Positions 9,401 to 15,195 of a stretch of DNA of 64,000 bases are shown here, in pieces. The translations under genes were made by a program, and so were the position numbers. Each line of letters opens with the position of its first letter. Positions within the stretch are counted from its first letter, which is position 1. Origin of the DNA: an uncultured Alphaproteobacteria bacterium (GTDB lineage Bacteria > Pseudomonadota > Alphaproteobacteria > Micavibrionales > UBA1664); contig CALSUG010000008.1 of assembly GCA_943789475.1 (NCBI GenBank), forward strand, positions 46,431 to 110,430, in the 5' to 3' direction. The notes beneath the pieces are model-generated. The model saw only the letters and a list, made by a program, of their open reading frames with translations, did no database searches and was not told the DNA's origin.

Positions 9401-9652
9401 TGCTTTTTCAAGATCACAATAGGAAGCTTCTGTATCTTCATACAAACTTGCAACAAGCTCAGAAAATTTCCAATCTTGACAATCAACAATTGGATCATGA
9501 AGGGCAAGTGCTTTTTCTTCCTGTCCGTTCTTTATTAAGCTAATTGCAAGATTATAGCGCTCTTCCGCTGGATAAGGTGGTTCACCCCATCCATTTTCAC
9601 GAAATAGCTCACGTCTTTTCTGCGCTGGTGGATCAAATAAATACGGGTCCAT
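6419..9652 (-). CDS. large Sel1/TPR-repeat protein with duplicated N-terminal halves and a distinct C-terminal module (1077 aa)
   Basis: Two tandem helical-repeat halves are visible. Each opens with a similar element: ENGWGEPPYPAEERYN near residue 18 and EHGLGEPPFSSNERFR near residue 395. Sel1-type repeats such as KFYRKAADLGSSMAAFNLGVKY and ALKWYRRADELGGRLAKHR follow. From about residue 750 the protein changes to a non-repeat module that is also encoded separately at the end of the operon. No signal peptide is seen. Sel1/TPR regions usually mediate protein contacts. The gene lies 11 bp after the coiled-coil membrane protein and overlaps the next gene by 4 bp, so the products probably act together. 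The biochemical role is unknown. Confidence 0.85.
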   Translation of the reverse strand: MDPYLFDPPAQKRRELFRENGWGEPPYPAEERYNLAISLIKNGQEEKALALHDPIVDCQDWKFSELVASLYEDTEASYCDLEKAQKYYRRAFEIAEGEDNYRSAWYYLRAYFKANNTEEKDLPALYKDKFVFRCILATIMQNWDLPDPMDWAKQKKTKLRELYGGYLFASFIGAGNGIAQDHEQAINTYKAYIEVVDRGLLGASYTNLSLRYALGLGTETNINEALKLEILSQKIENPDLDGISLDLIDVYERIAEGMKNSTYKARYDALAKQASKSINNPMEIFNQTTEYHEYPSAEQQAFIDFLLLGNLLSKRENWTNNKYWNVAYRQTLINYRSLDKVDPILEHEFDPFIYTTFDEEIRNGDKGKFELSPKEQKEFKVQIKFYKRLNKYFKEHGLGEPPFSSNERFRKCHEFTEMIPPQYNHAYALFDEEVDGDDADWLAKAAFILDMHLDNDGLFDEVKAEKFYRKAADLGSSMAAFNLGVKYHSGRGKNTEINLDEALKWYRRADELGGRLAKHRIASILILQRELDNPEIQNPYSDEIIELYEAGHKGNDIVASAKIAEFCINGMGREKSANQAIQIYEDILQRSPSYAEESTYARVALTMAMRNFLGLYTPKDNKKANEYLDKISDNSNHSDIRYGLQEWKKRIQSYIKTERQYPNKASQLIEQIYQNPEMIAQVIQRLDSGEYKISDQLVNYVVCLEWLSNQEDWESKYDLDNLREATQANKLGVRFRDVVKSLRNSGPRYTPLDKRGLPVLAVWQGPSNNESEEIEEHRETGSYVPQPGVKSIIGVYGTEEGFRYHTRENKELPAFLLPEDFLVAETLMFASPDGPIWPSLGLELDDPDTEKKTLSGKQHTAFSYKNWTPEWLGHTDFGKTLYITDKMLGLWSGLSERFTIGSGDETFSEEAEGLAKSFIHELRLSGGRDGGAESGLVMLQPKHFSRQKKKEDGAYIVENMNLTMKIYGAYTKVRNDGTEDRGVFAEDPNFSNGRTVKKLTDYYNTMCRLDPRYERARQLMSLLYGLAELRKMGYTPSPEKLIQLRSNLKHYENLGRVKVEGILVRRNFVFRPESKAL

Positions 9653-9663
9653 AATTATATTTC

Positions 9664-11373
9664 CTAAGCAGGACCGTTACTTGGTGTTTTTGGCTTTTGA
9701 GCCTGTGCTTCTGGACTATCCTCTGGTGCATTGTCATTCGCCTTCATACGCATAGATTCCCAAACACGCATAACATCGTTTAGCGCCTGATCACGATATT
9801 CAGGATTATTACGCATCTCGGCCAACGCGTCATTAAACACAGACATCTCAGCTTCCATAATTTGACGTTTCTTAACCGCATCAAGAGAATTCATAACGTC
9901 ATCCTGTTTTTTATTCTCACGATTTTCAACAATCTGATGATACAAATCAGCAGCTTCTTCTGATTTAGCGATATCCGCAAGATATCCTCTCACTTCACCA
10001 GCATTTGCGCGGCGAGATCTTGATAGTGCAAAAACTCCAAGCTCTAATGAGATAATAATGAGTGCCATAAATCCTGCGCGACTCCATTCTAGAGGGTTTG
10101 CTTCCTCTGTCATATAATCAACATAAGCGTCAACTTGTTCTGCCAAATCAGGATTAAATTGTGTATAACGAGGATCTGCTTCTGCAAGACCTGTAACATC
10201 ACTTAAAGTTTCGCGAATGGCCAGTTGCGTTGTTAGTTGACGTTCAGCTGTCTCAATTTGGCGCTCTAAGGCCTCCCGTTGAGCAATAACGTCTTCACGT
10301 CTGCTTTCTGTGGCTTGAATAATAGCTGTATTGATATCAGCAAGTTCCGTTTCCGCATCCTCAATATTACCAGTAATTCTATTGAGCGCTGATTGTATTG
10401 TTTCCATGACGCGCAATGCATCGTCACGATCTTGAACGGCATCTCTATAATCTGGTCCAGCCCCTGCATCTGAGCCTCTTGTACCATCTAATTCCTGGCG
10501 CATACGACTTTCTGCAGCATCTCTTAGAGCTTGTTGTGCAGCCAAGCGTTCTTGTTGCGCTATTTCCTGAGTTTGCAAACGTTCCAATTGAGTATTTAAT
10601 AAATCAATTCGTCTCTGCTGTATGTCACTTACAAACGCATCAGGGCGTTGTAATTGTTCTAGGGACGTTTGTAATGTCGTTAGGTTATCTTGTAATTGAA
10701 GAACAAAGCCATTTACACCATCAAGCTGGTCTTGATATTCTTGAACAATAGGTGCGTTATCAAGATTATTTTTATCTCGAATATATTGGTTAATAGTGTC
10801 TTCCGAGGTCGTAACCAACAAAGCAGGGATGGTAATACCCAAAGCTCCTGCACTGATACCTAAACGAAACATTGTACCAGTCCAGCCTTCTTCTTTTCCT
10901 TTTATATTAACACCAAGATTATCAGCCACATATTTAGAAGCTTTTTGAGCACGCATTGAATGCATTACCGCAGTATCAAGTTTTGATACTCCCCACCAAA
11001 AACCAGCGGCAACACCACCAGCTAAAATGAGTCTTGGATCAACATTACCCACAGTCGGAAGCGTTGAGAGTGCTTCACTCTTAAATGCTGGCGCAACAGC
11101 CTTCATAAATGCGTAGGTGGCCATAGAAACAGAAACAAATTTAGCTGCCGCTAAAACGGTCGTTCCTTTTGCTTCAGAGCTTGTATAGTATTTGGGATCA
11201 TATCCACCTGACTGTGTAACAAGAAAGTTTGTCCACCATCCGCCACGATCTTTTGATGGGACAATCAAATTAGAGTCGGCTTTACCAATATTGGTTTCGT
11301 TTTCTGTTATAGTGTTTTTATCATCATCTTGGTTGAATAGTATTGATGATAATTTTGATAATGTATTTGTCAT
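9664..11373 (-). CDS. four-helix membrane protein with long periplasmic or cytoplasmic coiled coil (DUF4407-like layout)
   Basis: This 569-residue protein has three hydrophobic helices near residues 75-95, 112-132 and 166-186 (SAGALGITIPALLVTTSED). A coiled coil of about 180 residues rich in Gln, Arg, Glu and Leu follows, then a fourth helix near residue 435 (AGFMALIIISLELGVFALSR) and a charged tail ending in a Pro/Ala-rich stretch. Three helices, coiled coil, then a last helix with an acidic residue is the arrangement of DUF4407 proteins; assignment is by architecture only. It is the first gene of the five-gene operon, preceded by a GGGAAGAAC ribosome site. It could anchor the soluble partners at the membrane. 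Confidence 0.82.
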   Translation of the reverse strand: MTNTLSKLSSILFNQDDDKNTITENETNIGKADSNLIVPSKDRGGWWTNFLVTQSGGYDPKYYTSSEAKGTTVLAAAKFVSVSMATYAFMKAVAPAFKSEALSTLPTVGNVDPRLILAGGVAAGFWWGVSKLDTAVMHSMRAQKASKYVADNLGVNIKGKEEGWTGTMFRLGISAGALGITIPALLVTTSEDTINQYIRDKNNLDNAPIVQEYQDQLDGVNGFVLQLQDNLTTLQTSLEQLQRPDAFVSDIQQRRIDLLNTQLERLQTQEIAQQERLAAQQALRDAAESRMRQELDGTRGSDAGAGPDYRDAVQDRDDALRVMETIQSALNRITGNIEDAETELADINTAIIQATESRREDVIAQREALERQIETAERQLTTQLAIRETLSDVTGLAEADPRYTQFNPDLAEQVDAYVDYMTEEANPLEWSRAGFMALIIISLELGVFALSRSRRANAGEVRGYLADIAKSEEAADLYHQIVENRENKKQDDVMNSLDAVKKRQIMEAEMSVFNDALAEMRNNPEYRDQALNDVMRVWESMRMKANDNAPEDSPEAQAQKPKTPSNGPA

Positions 11374-11568
11374 TTTTTGTTCTTCCCATAGTTAATATTA
11401 TGAATATACATTTATCAAATGAGTGTATTAAAAATCAACATAAATATGTAATTTGGGGTGATTATTCAACTCTAATGAGAATTTATTTTGAAATATCTCT
11501 TGCTAGGTGATTTCTTTGAACGGAGTGAAGTTAAAAATAATTTTATAAAATTTGGATATCAAAGGTAA

Positions 11569-12009
11569 TTAGTCACGCTCCTCTAACATCTTTTTGCATT
11601 GCTTATTAAGGATGTGCCCTACAAAATACACTTCAAAGGCTTTGATGATGGGAATAATGTGAGACAGAATTTTCTTTCTGGATTTTTCATCTCTGATTTT
11701 ATCTAACGCCGACATAACCTTTACACCTTCAATCGTTGTATCTATCTGTGATGATTTATTGCCATTATACCCTTGGTAGAAGAAATCAACAGACACACCA
11801 AAATATTGTGCGATTTGATACAATGTTGATGCTGCAATTCTATTCTCCCCTTTTTCGTATTTTGTTAATTGTTGATAAGATATACCAACGACTGAGGCGA
11901 GCTGTTCAAGGCTTAATTCTCGACCATGGCGAAACAAAAATACACGATTACCAATATGCTGCTCTAAAGTAATATTCCTGTTTCGTGATTTATATCGTTT
12001 TTCTGACAT
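11569..12009 (-). CDS. Cro/C1-type helix-turn-helix regulator (146 aa)
   Basis: The DNA-binding domain occupies residues ~15-75: IGNRVFLFRHGRELSLEQLA, then VVGISYQQLTKYEKGENRIA, followed by LYQIAQYFGVSVDFFYQG. The YEKGENR helix is typical of SinR/C1-like repressors found next to alphaproteobacterial mobile elements. The C-terminal half is helical and may dimerise. A ribosome site (GAGGTAAAG) precedes the ATG. The leader contains a strong hairpin and one copy of an 18-bp motif also present before the plus-strand operon at 13849 and before the structured region at 14902, so these units may share control. A related regulator lies at 14347. Confidence 0.88.
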   Translation of the reverse strand: MSEKRYKSRNRNITLEQHIGNRVFLFRHGRELSLEQLASVVGISYQQLTKYEKGENRIAASTLYQIAQYFGVSVDFFYQGYNGNKSSQIDTTIEGVKVMSALDKIRDEKSRKKILSHIIPIIKAFEVYFVGHILNKQCKKMLEERD

Positions 12010-12103
12010 GATCTTTACCTCTACGAAATTGATAAAAGGTGAGTTCGTACAGGTTGCTATGTGGGGAAGAAGCGCCTGACGAACTCACCAGTTGATCGGC
12101 CAT
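11990..12103 (-). CDS. possible 37-codon leader ORF overlapping the start of the Cro/C1 regulator gene
   Basis: Directly after the 18-bp motif (reading the minus strand) an ATG opens a 37-codon frame, MADQLVSSSGASSPHSNLYE and onward. It runs through the hairpin and ends 20 bp inside the regulator gene in another frame. Translation through the hairpin could influence the downstream ribosome site. There is no convincing ribosome site before it, and the peptide is unrecognised, so it may be chance. Confidence 0.25.
   Translation of the reverse strand: MADQLVSSSGASSPHSNLYELTFYQFRRGKDHVRKTI
12037..12089. other. strong hairpin in the leader of the Cro/C1 regulator gene
   Basis: GGTGAGTTCGT at 12037-12047 pairs perfectly with ACGAACTCACC at 12079-12089. 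The stem continues with CAGG/CCTG after one bulged A, giving about 15 base pairs around a ~20-nt loop. It lies between the 18-bp motif and the ribosome site of the minus-strand regulator gene. No T-run follows, so it is not a plain terminator; it may be a regulatory leader structure or part of a small RNA. Confidence 0.6.
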
Positions 12104-12121
12104 TTACTGACGTTGTGATTA
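12104..12121 (-). repeat. 18-bp motif, copy A (TAATCACAACGTCAGTAA on the minus strand)
   Basis: One mismatch from copies B and C. It lies 95 bp before the Cro/C1 regulator start and in the same orientation as that gene. Similarity to copy B extends outward as TGGYCG after the motif. Confidence 0.75.
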
Positions 12122-12211
12122 ACCGAATGGCATAGTTTTCCTTGCCTTGAAGACACCATGGCTTCGTTAGGCGTTCAATTGCAAGTCAATTGTGGGTTGT
12201 AAATGCATTAT

Positions 12212-12263
12212 TCTTATCTCGTGTTCATTGTTTGAAATTTTGTCACATGAGATAAGATTTTTT
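12212..12263 (+). terminator. AT-rich inverted repeat followed by six T (possible terminator)
   Basis: TCTTATCTC (12212-12220) pairs with GAGATAAGA (12249-12257), extended by GTG/CAC across a 2-nt bulge; TTTTTT follows on the plus strand. The 20-nt loop and low GC make it a weak terminator. No plus-strand gene ends here, so it may serve a small RNA or a converging transcript from the 12.0-kb structured leader. Confidence 0.35.
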
Positions 12264-12330
12264 AGAGTTTCTGCAAAGGCCAATGCTGCTCTTTTAAAAT
12301 AGCATAGGGTGATTTTATAGAAATGTTAGC

Positions 12331-13005
12331 TTAGGCTGCTTGTGGTTTACGGTGCTTAAAATCGAGTCTAGTAAATCCGTAAGCTCCCATCCCCTTAAGA
12401 AGGCTGCATGGTAATAATGTAGAGCCAGGGTATATATCTGCGGCTTCCATGTTTTTAAACATCGAAGAAAACACAGCGCACTCTTCTAGTAAGTAGTCGC
12501 GTGTATGCATCATAAAGCGATCAAAATCTTGCTCCTGATAACCTTTGTTTCTTTTGGCTCTTTCCCAAAAGCTATTAGCTTCTTGCTCAACGGCAATCTT
12601 AAAATGTTTTCCATCATTATAAGAATGCACCATAGTATTCAGATCACATTTATAGTTTAAACTGTTACGCCACTGTTCCCATCTAATGATCTCTATATTA
12701 GGAAATGACATTAATAGTTTGTGGTTTCGTTCAATCCATTCACGGCCATGCATCTCTGATATTTGAAAAGCTTCATTTTCAGGTGTGCCTTCAAATATTA
12801 AATTATGCCTTTGTAATGTATCGTTGACACAGACTTGGACTTTATCAAAATTTGAGGATGCCCACTTAAGTGAAGCCTCTAACTGTTCACCTTCATGATA
12901 TTTTTGACCTACGCTTATTTGTAGCCGCGCGTTCTCAAACTCGGACCAGTTACAGGCACGCTTAACTTTTGCAACCACTTGGTAAGTATCACTCAAATCG
13001 TTCAT
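12331..13005 (-). CDS. tRNA-dependent cyclodipeptide synthase, XYP-type (CDPS)
   Basis: CDPSs take two aminoacyl-tRNAs and release a cyclic dipeptide. The diagnostic residues are present: the nucleophile Ser31 in ISVGQKY, followed by SLKWASSNFDKVQV and the DTLQRHN segment; Tyr171 and Glu175 in RDYLLEECAVF (AlbC Y178/E182); and Tyr192-Pro193 in DIYPGS. Gln at the position of AlbC Asn40 and the YP pair place it in the XYP subfamily. I start at ATG 13005 (224 residues). A longer frame to 13131 would only add out-of-frame translation of the upstream gene, and CDPS domains normally begin about 30 residues before the Ser. It overlaps the HTH-sensor gene by 17 bp, so the two are coupled. The product dipeptide cannot be predicted, and no tailoring oxidase is visible. 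Confidence 0.85.
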   Translation of the reverse strand: MNDLSDTYQVVAKVKRACNWSEFENARLQISVGQKYHEGEQLEASLKWASSNFDKVQVCVNDTLQRHNLIFEGTPENEAFQISEMHGREWIERNHKLLMSFPNIEIIRWEQWRNSLNYKCDLNTMVHSYNDGKHFKIAVEQEANSFWERAKRNKGYQEQDFDRFMMHTRDYLLEECAVFSSMFKNMEAADIYPGSTLLPCSLLKGMGAYGFTRLDFKHRKPQAA

Positions 13006-13654
13006 CTGCTGTGCTTTCTTCTGGTTGATGTAAGTTATCCCATAACATATTAAAGTTATTGCGCTGAATTCGCGCCTGAACGGAATCTTCATGAATGATA
13101 CCTTTAAGAACATCCCCTGTTTCATTTGCAAAGCGATTTCCGTAGATTAGTGCGACTCTATTAACAAAATTATTTTTTGGTACATATCGGTATTCGGATA
13201 TATCGCCCATTAAGTAAGTGTTGCCTTCTCTTACTAATTGACGCATCTTTACGCCGTTTTGCCGCATTTCTTTATATATAGCGTTTACGGATGGTGGAGA
13301 AACGCGGTCATCTGCATACATAATAAGTAATTCTGGGTTTTCAATATTTGATAAATGCCTTCGTACATCTCGAAGTAATTCTAAATATGCTTCTTCATGT
13401 GTATCCCCACTTGTAAAGTAAACAGGGTAATTAATACGTTCAACACCATGTTCTGTGAATTTAACACCTGCATTATTAATGGAAGATATAATTGCATTAA
13501 TCGTTTTGAGATTAAATTTTTCCATCTCTTCCGCAGTTTTTGATTGATTAATTGCAGATATAGTTGGTTTTGAAATACCTGAATGTTGGACTAAATCATC
13601 AATTTTCCAATCCAATAATCCCATCGCCGCTTTTAAATCATTACCATTTTTCAT
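12989..13654 (-). CDS. HTH regulator with C-terminal sensor-like domain, coupled to the CDPS
   Basis: Residues ~5-60 resemble a Cro/C1 helix-turn-helix (MGLLDWKIDDLVQHSGISKP, then TISAINQSK). After a linker, residues ~85-205 form a separate alpha/beta domain containing ELLIMYADDRVSPPSVNAIY, VKMRQLVREGNTYLMG and NRVALIYGNRFA. Its rhythm recalls PLD-like ligand domains of some regulators, but I cannot name it with certainty. The gene ends inside the CDPS start, so both are made from one message. It probably controls cyclodipeptide production in response to a signal. A 7-bp inverted repeat 34-51 bp upstream of the start could be its operator. Confidence 0.78.
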   Translation of the reverse strand: MKNGNDLKAAMGLLDWKIDDLVQHSGISKPTISAINQSKTAEEMEKFNLKTINAIISSINNAGVKFTEHGVERINYPVYFTSGDTHEEAYLELLRDVRRHLSNIENPELLIMYADDRVSPPSVNAIYKEMRQNGVKMRQLVREGNTYLMGDISEYRYVPKNNFVNRVALIYGNRFANETGDVLKGIIHEDSVQARIQRNNFNMLWDNLHQPEESTADERFE

Positions 13655-13687
13655 TCGATCAATACCAAAAGTTGTCTTTTTATAAAC

Positions 13688-13705
13688 GTTTTTTTACTAA
13701 AAAAC
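13688..13705. promoter_or_regulatory. inverted repeat in the divergent CDPS-operon promoter region
   Basis: GTTTTTT (13688-13694) and AAAAAAC (13699-13705) flank TACT. The dyad sits 34-51 bp before the minus-strand HTH-sensor start, within the 194-bp divergent region, where a repressor would act. It is AT-only apart from the ends, so chance is possible in this genome. Confidence 0.35.
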
Positions 13706-13814
13706 AAATAACTTAAATTAAATTATATTTATTTATAATAAAAGTCAATCATTAACTTTTCATTAAGGTGTTATGTATTATATTTATTTTCATAAGACGG
13801 TATTTAGTATCGTA

Positions 13815-13832
13815 TAACCACAACGTCAGTAA
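13815..13832 (+). repeat. 18-bp motif, copy C (TAACCACAACGTCAGTAA)
   Basis: Identical to copy B at 14915. It ends 16 bp before the start of the 160-residue gene, overlapping its promoter or 5' leader. In the other two copies it also precedes a transcription unit or structured region on the same strand. Confidence 0.8.
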
Positions 13833-13848
13833 CTAAAAGGGAAGAACA

Positions 13849-14331
13849 ATGAGTAAAATATTAAAAGCAAGAAAGTCAAAACACTTTCAAAATTTGATTG
13901 CAAAGGCATTACGTGCAAAGAGCAATACAAATGTAAAAGGCGATATGAGCTTTGCTGAAATGCAAGCCAAACGCGATGAAACATTAAATCACTTATATGA
14001 TGTGGCTTTGGCGGCATCTGACCATAAACAAGCTCAACAAATCGTTGATATTGTTAAATTGGGATTACGTAGCAATGAATTTGTCGATGCAATGCCAATC
14101 ATGGCCATTGGTGATGTGATGGCTCATATGCGCGGTCAGGTTCGCGAAGCCATCAAACAGGTGCGATCTTATAAAACAATTGAATCGGTTGTTGAGTTGG
14201 ATAAGGCGCGTGCGTGTCAAAATTGCGAGAATATGATTGCTGTCTATTTCATGGTGCATAAGGCTTATTACACATTATATAAGCGTTTTATGGCCACTGT
14301 AGAACGTCCAGCATATTGGGATGTTTTATAA
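13849..14331 (+). CDS. hypothetical helical protein (160 aa)
   Basis: Unrecognised. The N-terminus is basic (KILKARKSKHFQNLIAKALR) and the rest appears entirely helical, with a single Cys pair CQNC near residue 124. No signal peptide or membrane segment is seen. It has a GGGAAGAAC ribosome site like that of the 11373 membrane-protein gene. The Cro/C1 regulator follows 15 bp after its stop, so the two form an operon, preceded by copy C of the 18-bp motif. A regulatory or nucleic-acid-binding role fits the basic N-terminus; this is inference. Confidence 0.78.
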   Translation: MSKILKARKSKHFQNLIAKALRAKSNTNVKGDMSFAEMQAKRDETLNHLYDVALAASDHKQAQQIVDIVKLGLRSNEFVDAMPIMAIGDVMAHMRGQVREAIKQVRSYKTIESVVELDKARACQNCENMIAVYFMVHKAYYTLYKRFMATVERPAYWDVL

Positions 14332-14346
14332 GGGGAGGATGGAGCA

Positions 14347-14733
14347 ATGATTGAAAAAACGGAAAAACAATATAAGCGCGACATCGGATCTCGGATTATG
14401 ATTGAGCGTCAACGTATGGGACTGTCACAAAAAGAATTAGGATCATACATTGGAGTCTCAGGTCAACAAATGCAACGATACGAAAATGGTCTGAGCAGTA
14501 TGGCCACGCATAAAATGGCAATTTGCGCCAAGGCTTTGAATAAACCCGTGGGATACTTCTATGGTGATGGTAATGATGAAAATGTGCCAACAACATCCAA
14601 CATTTTAAAGTTGGCCTCTGAAATAGATCAACTTCCCGAAGAAGGCATGGATGTGATTTTAAACATGATGCGTAACTTGAATCGTGTGGCAGAGTTATAT
14701 GCCGAGGTTGAGAGAAGAGAGCAAGTCGCATAG
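14347..14733 (+). CDS. Cro/C1-type helix-turn-helix regulator (128 aa)
   Basis: The DNA-binding domain spans residues ~10-68: IGSRIMIERQRMGLSQKELG, then SYIGVSGQQMQRYENGLSSM and a third helix leading to KPVGYFYG. The tail is helical. It is the same family as the 11569 regulator, with the layout of phage-type and alphaproteobacterial SinR-like repressors. A good ribosome site (GGGGAGGATGGAG) precedes the ATG, and a strong terminator follows about 26 bp after the stop. Two related regulators flanking the CDPS pair suggest a small control circuit, possibly acting through the shared 18-bp motif. Confidence 0.9.
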   Translation: MIEKTEKQYKRDIGSRIMIERQRMGLSQKELGSYIGVSGQQMQRYENGLSSMATHKMAICAKALNKPVGYFYGDGNDENVPTTSNILKLASEIDQLPEEGMDVILNMMRNLNRVAELYAEVERREQVA

Positions 14734-14759
14734 TAGTATCACTAAAAGCTTCCCCCACG

Positions 14760-14796
14760 AATAGCCTGTGCCAAATCGGTGCAGGCTATTTTTTAT
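14760..14796 (+). terminator. intrinsic terminator after the regulator operon
   Basis: AATAGCCTG (14760-14768) pairs with CAGGCTATT (14782-14790) and is followed by a T-run to 14796. Confidence 0.85.
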
Positions 14797-14901
14797 TATC
14801 ATTAACGGGATTGCAAAATATCTCTAATCGTTGCAGGGCGATCATAAATCGTTTTGAAAATTGTGTTGGTTCACTCATATAACGTTTCTCTTATCTCTGG
14901 T

Positions 14902-15144
14902 GACCGGAAGTTCGTAACCACAACGTCAGTAATGGTCGGCAGTCTTTAAGCCCGAAGGCTCTGGACATACACTGCCGCTTCCGGTCGTAAGACAAGAAAC
15001 AGCATCTGATGTTTTACATGTGTCTGTGATGGGGAAACCAAGACACCATCTCACGGTTGATGCCAACCGCTGACGTATAATAAGGAGCTACGAACCTCCG
15101 ATATGTCCTCACAACCCAAAGGTGTAAGACCATGACGCATCATG
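14902..15144 (+). ncRNA. candidate structured non-coding RNA or structured DNA region beside the integrase
   Basis: No ORF covers this stretch, and it is richer in GC than its surroundings. It contains a nested set: outer stem GACCGGAAG/CTTCCGGTC (14902-14910, 14978-14986), inner stem GGCAGT/ACTGCC (14938-14943, 14971-14976) and terminal hairpin AGCC-CGAA-GGCT (14949-14960). Further hairpins are GATGG/CCATC (15028-15050), CGGTTG-ATGC-CAACCG (15054-15069), GGAG/CTCC (15084-15099) and CATGA-CGCA-TCATG (15131-15144). Several have 4-nt loops. Copy B of the 18-bp motif lies inside the first stem. It is not tmRNA, SRP RNA or RNase P by recognisable motifs. A replication, transfer or packaging site acting as DNA is the main alternative; the strand is uncertain. 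Confidence 0.5.
14915..14932 (+). repeat. 18-bp motif, copy B (TAACCACAACGTCAGTAA)
   Basis: Identical to copy C. It lies between the 5' arms of the nested stems of the structured region and is followed by TGGTCGG, matching the TGGCCGA that follows copy A. Confidence 0.8.
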
Positions 15145-15195
15145 CCTCAATTAAATTCATAATGCAAAAATATTCTTATGTGCGCTGGTCTATGG

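Noticed and set aside
12331..13131. CDPS beginning at 13131
   Set aside because: The extra 42 codons lie within the upstream gene and carry no CDPS-like sequence; ATG 13005 fits the family length.
14902..15144. tmRNA, SRP RNA or RNase P RNA
   Set aside because: None of the conserved motifs (tRNA-like end with CCA and tag frame, GGAA SRP loop, RNase P core) is present; only strong secondary structure.
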